A DNA stretch of 32,650 nt from Paulinella micropora (lineage: Eukaryota > Cercozoa > Imbricatea > Euglyphida > Paulinellidae): positions 1-32,650 of the forward strand of contig WBZZ01006262.1 of the NCBI GenBank assembly GCA_019918135.1, given 5' to 3'. Numbering within the stretch: the first letter of the stretch is position 1; each line of letters starts with the position of its first letter. A program made the position numbers and the translations under genes. Under the pieces are notes generated by a model. The model did no database searches, was not told where the DNA came from, and saw only the letters and a list, made by a program, of their open reading frames with translations. Positions 17,587-27,400 of the stretch are shown here, one piece after another.

Positions 17587-19066
17587 AACTCATCAAAATT
17601 TCAATTCCCTTCACAAGCACACTACGTTGAAGAATGGCGAATGTGTAATGGTTGAGATTAGTTACGCCACCACCACTCGCATTAGCACTCGTATTTGAAA
17701 CAAATTCATATCGTCGTTCAGTGTCAAGGCTCAAACCGCTCACCTCATAGCCGTCAGTATCCTTATCGCATAGCGGGCGGTTGTTATCCCAAGTATCTAC
17801 GTGGAACCAGTTGTAATGATAGACATCGCTGTTTAGGATAGCACTCCCCTTCAACTTATCCTTCAAAATCATATAGTCTTCATTCTCAGAAGTGTCAATG
17901 TCAAATTGTTGAAGACGAGAGCCGTCAAGGGTCGTATAATAAGAAATAATTTTAGCATCTGCCCTGTTGTCATTACCAAAAGAAGTATTAGCACTCTCAG
18001 TGAAATGAAAGGCTGAAGTATAAATACGACGAATTCTTTCACCCTGCGAGCGATTCATCTTAATAACATAATTTTGACTTTGTGTTGATAGGCTCTGCTT
18101 CCAAGCGATAGGATACTCAATCTTAAATGGAAAGCCTTCACCCGCAATCTTTTGCTGGACACCAAGGATGACATTCGGGTCAGTCTCAACAGCAAGGAAT
18201 AGATTTAGGTTAGAGACAATAGCCCCAGCGGTCGTAGCGGTAGCACCAGCAGAGATAGCACTCGCATCAGCACCATAGAATGAAGCGCGGTTGGTTTCAG
18301 CCCACACAATCCGCAAATCCAAAATTTCATTAAATCCGATAGTCTTATCCAGTTCAAAAATAGTGCCAAACAACATACCCAAAGGAAACTTAACATTAAT
18401 AACAGGGGTGGCAGTATTATCACCACCGCCTTCAAAATACTTAGCCTCCTCAAAAGGAACATTAACAAGGCTATAATTTCCAGCAGTGCTATCTGCGAGA
18501 GCGGTATCATCGTGGCGACGGGCATTAACAAGAGGCACTTTGTAGTATGTTTGAATAGCATCCCTAACAGCATCATAAGTCGCACCAGTAGTAATCGCCC
18601 GCCTTTCCGCTCTAGTTCCGATTTCAACTTTTCCAGCATTACACTTTTGAAGCATAGCACCGCTAGCCACACCACCGCCGTGGTTTTCAAGTGCCATAAA
18701 TTTTTCATACTTCATTTCTGGTTTCCATATCACCTTAGTGTAGTTCCCCACATGTTGAAGATTACACAGATACTGCCCGCTTCGGCTTCGCAATTCAATA
18801 GTTTTAATCATAGACAGACAATCCATATAAATACGATTGTAGCGGCCCGCACCCCCCGCACCAGACGGAGTGTAAGTAAATCGCAACACACTCCTCGCAA
18901 GGTTCAAAGGACGAGTAGGAATTTCAAAGGTGTTTTCCATACCACCAGCAGTAGTAAGTGCGACAGGTTGCGAGCCTTCACGGGTGGTAAGTTTAGTTAA
19001 TTCATACTTACCCGTGAGCAGTTCCTTAGTCTGATGGACTAGTTCTCCTCCATATTGGACAGGCAT
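17585..19066 (-). CDS. mcp: Major capsid protein (double jelly roll)
   Basis: The 493-residue protein from ATG 19066 begins MPVQYGGELVHQTKELLTGK. Length and order fit Polinton-like double-jelly-roll capsid proteins, which form trimeric pseudo-hexagonal capsomers of an icosahedral shell. The first beta-barrel region includes NTFEIPTRPLNLARSVLRFT and KTIELRSRSGQYLCNL. A Gly/Ala/Ser-rich linker occupies the middle (about 270-290). The second barrel includes RSQGERIRRIYTSAFHF and YYTTLDGSRLQQFDID. The C-terminus reads FAILQRSVLVKGIEILMS. A TATAAATATA run lies some 55 bases upstream. The gene lies between the minor capsid gene and the lectin-like gene, the usual neighbourhood. The assignment is by overall pattern, without a search. 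Confidence 0.85.
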   Translation of the reverse strand: MPVQYGGELVHQTKELLTGKYELTKLTTREGSQPVALTTAGGMENTFEIPTRPLNLARSVLRFTYTPSGAGGAGRYNRIYMDCLSMIKTIELRSRSGQYLCNLQHVGNYTKVIWKPEMKYEKFMALENHGGGVASGAMLQKCNAGKVEIGTRAERRAITTGATYDAVRDAIQTYYKVPLVNARRHDDTALADSTAGNYSLVNVPFEEAKYFEGGGDNTATPVINVKFPLGMLFGTIFELDKTIGFNEILDLRIVWAETNRASFYGADASAISAGATATTAGAIVSNLNLFLAVETDPNVILGVQQKIAGEGFPFKIEYPIAWKQSLSTQSQNYVIKMNRSQGERIRRIYTSAFHFTESANTSFGNDNRADAKIISYYTTLDGSRLQQFDIDTSENEDYMILKDKLKGSAILNSDVYHYNWFHVDTWDNNRPLCDKDTDGYEVSGLSLDTERRYEFVSNTSANASGGGVTNLNHYTFAILQRSVLVKGIEILMS

Positions 19067-19148
19067 TTTTTCTTTTTTTTGAAGTGTTGTAAATTAACTA
19101 ATTCACAAGAATATATTTATAGAAAAAAATAATTAAATCAAAAATTAA

Positions 19149-19961
19149 TTATCTCGCTTTCAACAGATTGAAGAATGAATTAAATAAACTAAAGTAATTA
19201 GTTTCACGATAAACCAATAAAGTCATAACGATACCCAAACCATTAAGATTAATCGCTTGGTCGTTTTCGTCCGTCAAATAAAACCTGAATACGTTGTTTG
19301 AATTAGCGGACAATGTTTTACCATACTCAGACCCGCTTCCATCATAAATGACAGAGCCGAAAGGAATTTCGTTGGCAGTGTATATTTCTTGTAGCACGTG
19401 ATTATCTCCTTCATTTACCAAATCAGATTGAAGATACAGAGTTTTTTCGCCAGTTAGAATAATTACATTTGGCGATTTAATTAAATCATTAGCAAAGAAA
19501 TATGTTGAATTTCTATCAAAACCCATTAACTCGTGAATACGTGTATCAGCATCAAATATAAACCGCGGTTGAATTCCATTATTCTCTGACACACTGAATG
19601 TTAATTTGCCGTCCTCTGGTTCTATGTTGGTATTATTACTGGATACAACATAAGTATAATTATTTGGGCTGTCTGCGGATAACACCTCAGATAGTTTATT
19701 TTTTAGATTGTTCATTGTGTAGTTTCCCTCAGGTATTGTAATTAAAGCCTCGTATCCGTCTTCGGATAATGTAAAAGTATTATATGGTGAAGCCACGGAG
19801 TAATACGATTTCGGCACATAAATATGAAGAATTTTACAATGTGTGGGATTGTCTAGACCCTTCATATTGACTTCGTGTGTAAAGTCGCTGTCTGTCCCAG
19901 TTATTCTATTTTTGCTATTTATGTAATAGATACCCGAACTTCTTCCTCCCTTGTACTCCAT
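19149..19961 (-). CDS. Minor capsid (penton) protein, single jelly roll
   Basis: The 270-residue protein begins MEYKGGRSSGIYYINSKNRI, then TGTDSDFTHEV. The [YF]-x-[IV]-N-S-x-[ND]-R...SDF start is typical of Polinton-like and virophage penton proteins, which plug the fivefold vertices. The body is beta-rich (ALITIPEGNYTMNNLKNKL, RIHELMGFDRN) and the C-terminus ends NYFSLFNSFFNLLKAR. It directly precedes the major capsid gene in transcription order with an 82-base gap, as in most Polintons. It is intact. Confidence 0.85.
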   Translation of the reverse strand: MEYKGGRSSGIYYINSKNRITGTDSDFTHEVNMKGLDNPTHCKILHIYVPKSYYSVASPYNTFTLSEDGYEALITIPEGNYTMNNLKNKLSEVLSADSPNNYTYVVSSNNTNIEPEDGKLTFSVSENNGIQPRFIFDADTRIHELMGFDRNSTYFFANDLIKSPNVIILTGEKTLYLQSDLVNEGDNHVLQEIYTANEIPFGSVIYDGSGSEYGKTLSANSNNVFRFYLTDENDQAINLNGLGIVMTLLVYRETNYFSLFNSFFNLLKAR

Positions 19962-20020
19962 GATGTTTTTTTTGTTTTTGAGGTAGTCAAAAACAAAGAT
20001 TATATATTAGAAAATATCTT

Positions 20021-20995
20021 TTACAAAAAGGTGTCAAATCCATAACCATTCTGTGCTTTCAATTTTTCCGCTTCGTCTTCTTTTAAGTCTGTATAGCCAC
20101 TAGCAAATTTAAATCGCACTCCTTTTGCTCGCTCTAAAAGAAACCGCATTGAGTGCCATCCACATGTGTCGCTTGTATCAGATTGTTGTTTTACTTGATT
20201 AACTTTCATTAACAAATAACTATCAGGATTACTTCGGTCAATTAGCCGTTTTATTTGTTGTTGAAAGTCTTCCGTCGGTTGATATTCAGCCAAAGGGTCA
20301 TACACTTCAACACTCCTGTCTTTATCCAGACTTACCCATATTGCGATCCAATGAGACCCCGCTTGTTTGTGATTGTCCAAATTCATAATAAATCCGTATC
20401 GCTTTCTGCTTCCGGGCTTCAACTTATAGATTTCATCACTGGCTATCGCTCCAAGATACCATCCATATTTTTTCATTATTTCATCTATTTCATTAGTCAT
20501 TAGTCCCCGCCCCTCTCCAGTTTGTTCGTCTGGCGGCGGCTCAGGCTGTGTTTTGTCTGGCAGATCAATTTCAACGCGTTGAAATAGATCGGGTTGCTGT
20601 GGCTGTGGCTCTGGCTCTGGTTGCTTTGGTTGTGGCTCTAATGGTTGTGGTAGCGGTATCTCCGCTACACTCGGGGGTAGCGGTTGAGGCATCCCTTCAT
20701 CAACATTTAAATCCGCTGAAACTTGTTTATCAACATTTGGGTATATCGTCATTTTGTTCGTTAGAGTATTTACAAAGTCCTTTTTATTCATTGTGTGTTT
20801 CCAATCTTTGCGGGATAAATATTTTTTAATTATTTTTATTGAAAATACCTTATCAATTAATTCTTCTAATGTCTTCGCTCCACTACCTTTTTGCTCACTA
20901 ATGCCCATATAATTTTCATATCTAGCATAATCTGCTACTTTTCTTTTTACGTTTTCCACCTCACTTCCAACATCAATATTAAACCTTTTAATCAT
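20021..20995 (-). CDS. Adenain/Ulp1-like maturation cysteine protease
   Basis: The 324-residue protein starts at ATG 20995 (MIKRFNIDVGSEV). The N-terminal 100 residues are helical. Residues about 103-160 form a Pro/Gln/Glu-rich linker (LPQPLEPQPKQPEPEPQPQQ). The catalytic domain spans about 165-324, with His215 in GSHWIAIW, Asp233 in VEVYDPL, a Gln at about 271 and Cys278 in DTCGWHS. These are the conserved residues of the C5/C48 fold. In Polintons this protease is thought to trim capsid and core proteins during maturation. All catalytic residues are present. It lies between the coiled-coil gene and the minor capsid gene. Confidence 0.88.
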   Translation of the reverse strand: MIKRFNIDVGSEVENVKRKVADYARYENYMGISEQKGSGAKTLEELIDKVFSIKIIKKYLSRKDWKHTMNKKDFVNTLTNKMTIYPNVDKQVSADLNVDEGMPQPLPPSVAEIPLPQPLEPQPKQPEPEPQPQQPDLFQRVEIDLPDKTQPEPPPDEQTGEGRGLMTNEIDEIMKKYGWYLGAIASDEIYKLKPGSRKRYGFIMNLDNHKQAGSHWIAIWVSLDKDRSVEVYDPLAEYQPTEDFQQQIKRLIDRSNPDSYLLMKVNQVKQQSDTSDTCGWHSMRFLLERAKGVRFKFASGYTDLKEDEAEKLKAQNGYGFDTFL

Positions 20996-21027
20996 GTCAA
21001 TAATCCACTTTGAAGTGTCTTTGTAAT

Positions 21028-22140
21028 TTAATTGTTATGACCATCATTATCTAGTCTCTTTTTTAAAGCCTGTGCTAACTCTTTTATGGTAATGGTTGGG
21101 TGATAAGTTTTTGAAAATCCAGAGATTAAAAATTGATTAATTTGTAAATTTTCAAGATGCTTACCCTTTTCTTCTGCTTTCTTTTTTTCCTTTTCAAGTT
21201 TTTCTTTATATTCTTCTGCTAACTTTTTCTGTTCTTCTAAAGACGTTGCTGTGGCTATAGCCATCTGAATATCTTGACTGGCTTTTTGTAAGTCTTTGAG
21301 ACTCATCTTTTTAATGAATTTATCTGTATATCCTGCTAATTTCAGTGTTTCAATATCTTTCTGCTTTTGCTTTTTTTCTTCCTCATATTGCTCTTTCGTT
21401 TTCAATGGTGCTTCATCTCCTAAATTAGGTAAGGCTGGTGCTTGTGGCGGTGCTCCAAATGGTGGTGCTAATGGTGGTGCTTGTGGATTATCTCCAACAT
21501 GTTGGAGATATGGGGCTTGTGGTTGTCCCTGTTGTTGTGGCATGATATATTGATACTGCTGTGGCGGTGGCATAATAGCCAATCTTTGGTTCCTTTGCTG
21601 TTCGTATTGTAAATCCTCTATGAGTTTTTGCTCCCTTCTTAGTTCTCTGTCTTTTTGTTCTTGTCGTTCCTTGATATCGGATAGTTCATTGCGGTGTATC
21701 CTTGCTAACTCATCCTGCCTTTCCTTAGTATCTGCTATGTCTTTTCTTTCTTGCCTCTTCTTTTCTTCTTCAGCATCCGCCTGTGCTTTTTTCTCTTTTT
21801 GGTCTATCTCATCAATCTTTTCGTATTTCTCCTTCTTAAACTTTTTGTCTAAGTGGTCATTAATGGCGGTTCTAGTATTTTGTTCAATTTCAGATAGGCT
21901 TTGGACTTTTCTTAAGTCTTCTTTTCGCTTAGGTGTACGCTTTGATTTTGTGCTTAAGTATTTCATAAAAAGTTTAACGATTTGAAGTGTGCTCATATCA
22001 TTTGTTTTCTTGCCAAAATTAAGATAATATTTTTTACCCTTCTGGATAATATACGGCTTCCCGCTTTTGTTTCTATAAACCCGCGGGGGTCTTAATTTCT
22101 GTTTCTTTGATATTTTAGAATTGCGCTTCATGCTTCGCAT
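21028..22140 (-). CDS. Coiled-coil, Pro/Gln-rich virion-block protein
   Basis: The frame encodes 370 residues from ATG 22140 (MRSMKRNSKISKKQ); ATG 22131 is a second candidate. The basic N-terminus holds RNKSGKPYIIQKGKKYYLNF. Residues about 80-190 form a long charged coiled coil (KEKKAQADAEEEKKRQERK). A Pro/Gln/Ala linker follows at 190-245 (QQGQPQAPYLQHVGDNPQAP), then a second coiled coil (about 250-325) and a helical tail. It sits among capsid genes, so it is probably a scaffold, core or tether component, which is inference. A 20-bp palindrome shared with the TIRs lies in its linker-coding region. I do not recognise a named family. Confidence 0.65.
   Translation of the reverse strand: MRSMKRNSKISKKQKLRPPRVYRNKSGKPYIIQKGKKYYLNFGKKTNDMSTLQIVKLFMKYLSTKSKRTPKRKEDLRKVQSLSEIEQNTRTAINDHLDKKFKKEKYEKIDEIDQKEKKAQADAEEEKKRQERKDIADTKERQDELARIHRNELSDIKERQEQKDRELRREQKLIEDLQYEQQRNQRLAIMPPPQQYQYIMPQQQGQPQAPYLQHVGDNPQAPPLAPPFGAPPQAPALPNLGDEAPLKTKEQYEEEKKQKQKDIETLKLAGYTDKFIKKMSLKDLQKASQDIQMAIATATSLEEQKKLAEEYKEKLEKEKKKAEEKGKHLENLQINQFLISGFSKTYHPTITIKELAQALKKRLDNDGHNN
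21490..21509. repeat. 20-bp palindrome ATCTCCAACATGTTGGAGAT inside coiled-coil gene
   Basis: This is a perfect palindrome differing from the TIR palindrome only by a symmetric G-to-A/C-to-T pair. It lies in coding sequence (LQHVGD on the minus strand), so the symmetry was kept despite codon constraint. Confidence 0.8.
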
Positions 22141-22194
22141 TATCGCTTATTCTAAAACATCTATTTTTCTTTATTGAAAAAATAAATCTGTATT

Positions 22195-22248
22195 CGATGT
22201 TTGAAAAACACACGGGAGCGGTAGCGGGAGTGTGGATTTTCAAATATC
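22195..22248 (+). repeat. Boundary hairpin repeat D (single)
   Basis: CGATGTTTGAAAAACACAC pairs with GTGTGGATTTTCAAATATC across gggagcggtagcggga. It ends two bases before the stop codon of the small basic gene. Its inner sequence is nearly the same as in repeat A. No opposite-orientation partner is evident. Confidence 0.75.
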
Positions 22249-22249
22249 T

Positions 22250-22573
22250 TTAGAACTTTAAGGCGCCACGTCCGCTCTGCCTACCATATCCAAGTTTCGC
22301 GGCGGTAGAGCCTATACGAGACGCATATGGAACCCCGACATCACCAAGAGCATTCGCAGTCTTTGAAATAATCTTGTTATCACGAAGAAATTTATTCACT
22401 GCCATTGCCGTCTTACCAACACGAGCCCAGTTAATTTTACCGCCAGCCTGTCCCTTGCCTCCTTGCTTCTTCTTGCGACGAGATACTTTCTTACCTCCAG
22501 CCATTGTGCTTGAGTTAATAGTTCGTTTGCCGATTGTTGGAATGACTTCAACACGAGTTGTTTTTACTACCAT
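22250..22573 (-). CDS. Small basic Gly/Lys-rich protein, adenoviral core/pX-like
   Basis: The frame encodes 107 residues starting MVVKTTRVEVIPTIGKR. It has a highly basic, glycine-rich segment (KKVSRRKKKQGGKGQAGGK) and a C-terminal half reading VNKFLRDNKIISKTANALGD then VGVPYASRIGSTAAKLGYG. Small basic proteins with a (F/L)L+xxKIIS...YASRIG...A..LGYG tail are common in Polinton-like elements. They are compared with adenovirus core or membrane-active peptides, and a DNA-condensing or entry-related virion role is assumed. TTTATATAG lies directly upstream of the ATG on the minus strand, and a hairpin repeat directly follows the stop. Confidence 0.7.
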   Translation of the reverse strand: MVVKTTRVEVIPTIGKRTINSSTMAGGKKVSRRKKKQGGKGQAGGKINWARVGKTAMAVNKFLRDNKIISKTANALGDVGVPYASRIGSTAAKLGYGRQSGRGALKF

Positions 22574-22608
22574 ATACTATATAAAAAATAATTAATTCTA
22601 AATTTTTT

Positions 22609-23424
22609 TTACTTTAACCGATAAGCAAAGTTTTTTCTTAACTCATCATCAACACTTGAAACATAAAGAAAATTAAATCTCTCCTTTGTTGCTTCGTGAT
22701 ACTTTTGAAGAAAGTAATCAAAATCAAAAGATAAGTCTAAGTGTTTATACACGAGTTCCATTTTATCCTGAGACTGGCTTGGAAAGATTAATAGATAATC
22801 TAACTGCTTAATTGCTTCTGGTCGTAGGTCGTTTAAATACTGACTAGACATAATCACCTTTGATTTATAGTGTCTGTTCTTTTTTAACAAATCGCTTACG
22901 GACTTGTCTCTTAATCCGCTCCCTAAATCATCCAAAACAAAAACAACCTCTGGAGAAATATACTTACTTGATCTTTCTTTCGGTGCTTCATTTGTCTGTT
23001 TCTTTTCTTTTCCGAAATAAAGAAATTGTGGTTTTTCTATTTCCTCTTCATCCTGTTTTACTTCGCCCTCCTGCTCTTTGTCTGGTTTGTTCGATTTATC
23101 TAATTCGTAATCAATGACATTTACTCCATCCGATTTAAGAAAGGTATAAATCGCCATTGGGTTGCCTCTGTTCTTAAAGTGCTTAACCATTGCTTTATAA
23201 ATGTAGTCCTTGTGGATTGTTGAAGCGATAATAACGATACGGGTTTTTCTGTCTGTTGTCCGTTTCAGTATTTCAAAGAGTGCTGTCGTCTTACCGCTCT
23301 TCTTACGGGCAAGTAGAAATATGTTAGCATACGGCTCATTGAATAATTTATAACCTTTTGCTTTTTTATTTCCATCACCCTCTTGTTTTACTGGCTTCAC
23401 CTTGACATTGTTTATTTTAAGCAT
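22609..23424 (-). CDS. A32/FtsK-HerA-like genome-packaging ATPase
   Basis: The 271-residue protein begins MLKINNVKVKPVKQEG. The Walker A loop is ARKKSGKT at residues 39-46, with Ala in place of the first Gly. Walker B is VVFVLDDLG (Asp165, Asp166), followed by a sensor-like VIMSSQYLNDLRPEAI. The charged stretch at 105-150 (DKSNKPDKEQEGEVKQDEEE) is an insertion between Walker A and B. These enzymes pump DNA into preformed double-jelly-roll capsids. Length and motif order fit Polinton and virophage packaging ATPases. The gene is intact and lies upstream of the small basic gene within the virion block. Confidence 0.88.
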   Translation of the reverse strand: MLKINNVKVKPVKQEGDGNKKAKGYKLFNEPYANIFLLARKKSGKTTALFEILKRTTDRKTRIVIIASTIHKDYIYKAMVKHFKNRGNPMAIYTFLKSDGVNVIDYELDKSNKPDKEQEGEVKQDEEEIEKPQFLYFGKEKKQTNEAPKERSSKYISPEVVFVLDDLGSGLRDKSVSDLLKKNRHYKSKVIMSSQYLNDLRPEAIKQLDYLLIFPSQSQDKMELVYKHLDLSFDFDYFLQKYHEATKERFNFLYVSSVDDELRKNFAYRLK

Positions 23425-23448
23425 CGTATATTCTAAGCCAAAAATAGT

Positions 23449-23468
23449 TATGAATTTATAAATTCATA
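23449..23468. repeat. 20-bp AT palindrome between ATPase and small gene
   Basis: TATGAATTTATAAATTCATA is perfectly self-complementary. A second small hairpin (GTTGC-TAC-GCAAC, 23472-23484) adjoins it at the stop codon of the upstream minus-strand gene. The pair sits where that transcript should end, so termination is a reasonable guess. Confidence 0.6.
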
Positions 23469-23476
23469 CATTGTTG

Positions 23477-23857
23477 CTACGCAACGAATTCCAAACACAC
23501 AACAATTCGCCCCACTAAATTTCCTGTGTCAATATTTCCGCTGTCAGTTTCAAGGACTTTAAATGTATATTGTCCGTCAGTCCATCCGACAACACCCAAA
23601 TTATAACCGAGATTTGAAATGTTTGCTATATTACTATCCGCGAATGTTCCAATAATTCCAATTCTATCCATGTAAAGAATTCTGGTTTTCGTCTCTGTCT
23701 GGTCGTTCATATAGTGGATAAACTTAACATTCATTTTGGTGGGTGTGAATGACATTTGGATATTCTTATTAAATGTTTTGCTTCCTCCCGCAAAATCATT
23801 GCTTAGAAAAATAATCTTTTGGTATTTATAGTCAGTCATGGTTATATTACTACTCAT
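23477..23857 (-). CDS. Small beta-rich protein of unknown function (126 aa)
   Basis: The frame starts at ATG 23857 (MSSNITMTDYKYQKIIF); ATG 23839 is a possible alternative. It contains SNDFAGGSKTFNKNIQMSFT, IGIIGTFADSNI and GNLVGRIVVCLEFVA. The alternation of hydrophobic and polar residues and the many Asn/Thr suggest a beta sandwich, perhaps a small capsid or vertex component. It lies in the virion block between the packaging ATPase and the membrane protein. I recognise no family. The 226 bases upstream (23858-24083) show no convincing gene. Confidence 0.55.
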   Translation of the reverse strand: MSSNITMTDYKYQKIIFLSNDFAGGSKTFNKNIQMSFTPTKMNVKFIHYMNDQTETKTRILYMDRIGIIGTFADSNIANISNLGYNLGVVGWTDGQYTFKVLETDSGNIDTGNLVGRIVVCLEFVA

Positions 23858-24083
23858 AAACTTTTTTATAATAAAAATATTTTCGCGGACTGCCTGCGAC
23901 TTTTACTCACGGATAAGTGAAAAAAAGAATATAAGTTGTGTTTATTGTATCCAGAGCGGGATTAACTCAAAAATCAAATGTATTTACAAACCAATGTCAG
24001 ATTGGTGTATAAGTTTTGATGAAGCCCTGCCTTTAATGTGCTCAAATGATGATATGTGGTATAAAATACATACCTATGAATGT

Positions 24084-24437
24084 TCATTTCTTTGAAGAAG
24101 GTGATGGAAGGCATATCCCAATCAAAAGTGTTAAAATACCGACATAAGTATTAGCAACCTCACAAGGTAAGTTCTTTTCAGATAGCCTTACGATACAAAG
24201 GGTGATGATGGATATAATGATACCCATTTGAAATAAGTATTTAATAAGTCGGCTGTCTGTCGGTCTGTTTGTTATACAACAACAATTCCAGTTATCTTCC
24301 AATTCGTGCTCTACTTTTTTTTCCTCATTCTTCAATGAAATGTCTAAAACACGATTTTTTATTTCTGGAGTTAGTTCGCCGTCTATTTCAATGACTGGCG
24401 GTGGCCTATGAAGTCTAGTTGTATTATTGCTGGACAT
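24084..24437 (-). CDS. Two-helix membrane protein
   Basis: The 117-residue protein begins MSSNNTTRLHRPPPVIEIDG. A soluble, charged N-terminal half with a CCC cluster (residues 52-54) is followed by two membrane segments at about 66-84 (IKYLFQMGIIISIITLCIV) and 96-112 (NTYVGILTLLIGICLPSPS). The C-E-x(5)-Y-x-x-[IL]-L-T-L-[IL]-x-G-x-x-x-P-S-P tail is one I associate with short membrane proteins of large DNA viruses and Polinton-like viruses. An internal virion membrane or entry role is inferred. The start codon overlaps the end of the upstream fibre/chaperone frame by 14 bases, suggesting co-transcription. Confidence 0.65.
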   Translation of the reverse strand: MSSNNTTRLHRPPPVIEIDGELTPEIKNRVLDISLKNEEKKVEHELEDNWNCCCITNRPTDSRLIKYLFQMGIIISIITLCIVRLSEKNLPCEVANTYVGILTLLIGICLPSPSSKK

Positions 24438-27400
24438 TTGAATAAACGACTGCTCGCATTTCTGCTAATTGGTTGGTTTGGTCTTGTAATATATTAAGTA
24501 AAGTTTTATTTTCTTTTTCTAAATTAACTACCCTATCTCGGACATGTCCAAGATTATCTGATAATTGTTGAACGGCTTTAATTAACGGGGCAATAAACTC
24601 TGAATAACCTATACCATAACCGACATCACCACTATCAACACATTTAACATCTTCTGGATTAATACTTACACCCTTCAATTCGTATTCCGCTCTTTGCTTT
24701 GGACACGAAACCATAATTTTTTCTTTTATAAATCCGCCAAAATCTAGCATATCCATTTCTGTTAGTATTTCTTCTAATTCCTGTGCTATTAAGCCAGTCC
24801 TACATTTCTTTTTGTCGTCAATCATACGATAGCAGACTGGATTAACTTATTAATAAAATCTAAGCCTAAGCAATCCTTTATATCTTCTTTTTTTCTCCTG
24901 TCTGAATATTGAATTGGATTAGACAATACCCATAACTGACCATCGCTTGCTTTCAAAGACATTAAAGCAGTATTTGAACTATTCTCCCATATGAAACCAC
25001 TCGTTGAAGAATTATTCACTCTAAATCTAATAGCATAAGAAGTTAATCCTCCGCCTACTCCTCCTGCTGGTGCTGTTCCTCCACTTAATGATTTACTCGC
25101 CCCAGACTGGCTCATATAAATCCCCCAGTTTGAATCTCCAATGTCCCACATAAATATTCCTCTCGCATTTGTCCCGTCTGTTTGCCCTTGAATTGCTATT
25201 TTTGCCCCATTAGTTGATGCTGATGCCGTTGTTAGCACCCCAGAATATGTAATCCCCGCATTTGCCGTTATTGCCTTTGAAGCAGTGATTGCTGTGTTGT
25301 TTATTCTAAATAATTCATTTGTTGCAGCATAGTAAAATACGTGGCTATCCGTTGAAGCATTAACATTATAAATTAATGTATTACTAGCAATACCAAATCC
25401 ATAAAATCCAGTTGTTGAAGGTGTTCCACTATCATATAAAACCAGTTTATTATTAGCAACAGCACTTCTATCAATAATCACACTTTTACCCGCTCCTACT
25501 ACTATATTGTCGGTTGTTGTTAATGTTGTTGTTGATATACCCGCACTAGCCGTTATTAATCCTTTCGTCCATAAAGTCCCGTTTGCCCCGTTTAATGACA
25601 TTAACAATTGTTCGGAAGAGTTCTCCCATATAAAACCATCGGTTGAAACATTGCTAACTCTAAATCTAACGGCGAAAGAAGTAAAATCGTTTCCAGCAAC
25701 GGCTGATGCCACTCCACCTGCTAGAGATTTATTGGCTCCAGATTGTGCCATATAAATACCATAATTTGTATTGCCAGTGTCCCACAAAAATATTCCGCGT
25801 GTATTACCACCATTTGTATTTCCTTGTATGACTATGCTAGAGCCCCCTGTCGCTGTTAATAATCCGCTTGCGGTTAGTGTCGTTGTTGATATCCCCGCAT
25901 TTGCCGTTATTAATCCACTCGCGGTTACTGTTGTTGTTGATATACCCGCGGTTGAAGTAATTGTAGTTCCCGTTCTTGTTCCGCCATTTGTTATATTGTT
26001 TGAATTCATATCTAAGGCACCATAAAACCGCATACCGCCCGCATTGTTAAAACGGACAATGTCAGACGAAGCACTTTTATTATCCAAAAGTTTTGAAATA
26101 TAAAGTCCCGCCCCTTTTACATCAGATGCTACATTCGTAAATACATAACCTCGTTGGTTCGTGGTTCCACTTGTAGCGGTATTTAGAGTAAATAAGAAAT
26201 ACTGATAATCTCCCGATGTCTGTGAAAAGAATATATCACCTCCATTTTGGTTTAATATCCTCGCCCCATTATATGTTATATTTCCACCATTAATGATATC
26301 AACATTATTGAAATCGGCTTGGCTTAACAAATTCAGTGCCCTTACATCATTTCTACTTCCATTAAATATTTTAATTCCTGTTATTGTTTGGTCGCCTGTT
26401 AGTTTCACATTTTGCCCGTCCAATGTGTCCGCATAACCTTTTGTTGCTCCGTCTGTTGATAATGTCGGAGTTCCAAGGTTGGCTATTTTGCTACTATTAC
26501 AATCTAACCCCGAAGCATTTACCCAACCGACTATCGTCCCGTCAATAATGAAACTTATTTTTTTCGCAGAAATTTCAAAGTTGTAATATGTTGCTGTTTT
26601 CATATCCAAACTAGCAATTGACCCGATATTACTGGTAGAATTGAAAACGATAAATGGTCCCTTTGTTGTTGAATTGATTGAATTTCCCGTTATTTCCACA
26701 CCACTGCTATATGTCTTAATTCCTGCTATGGTTTGGTTTCCTGTTAGTTTCACATTTTGCCCGTCTAATGTATCTACATAACTTTTGTTTGCTCCGTCCG
26801 TTGTTGCTGATGGTGTGGCTAAGTTTGTTATTTTGTTGTTATTCAAAGATAGTGTAGTGCCAGTTGCGGTTATAATTACATTATTACCTGAATATAACTC
26901 AACATACGAACCAGTTATTTGTATCGGATACCAGGCCGCAGTTGCTATTTTTTGTGCGGCAATCATTCCAATATTTGTCGCTGTATCAAAGGCAATACCG
27001 ATACCATCAAAAGCGGTTGGAGCAGTAGCACCCCGCACTTCTATTGTTGAAGTAAATTTTTTATTCCCTGCTATGGTTTGGTCTCCTGTTAGTTTAACGA
27101 CAGAAGTGTCAAGAGTAGAAACATCAACACCATCAACAAGATTAACATTTGTTATACTTTGGCTTTTCATATCAATCCCCGCGCTCGCATTTATTATACT
27201 GCTGAATGTTTTAATTCCTCCTATAGTTTGGTCTCCTTTCAGTTTCACTACTGCGGTATCAAGAGCCGAAACATCAATACCATCAACCAAATTTACATTT
27301 GTTATGTTAAATCCTCCCATATTTAAACTACCCGTCATAGCCGTTGTGCCGTCCTTTGCCAGTTTAGTATCGGTATATGCTTTCGTTGAAGCATCGCCGT

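Noticed and set aside
23838..24095. Plus-strand 85-residue frame between two minus-strand virion genes
   Set aside because: It overlaps the neighbours, lies against the block direction and has no recognisable features or start context.
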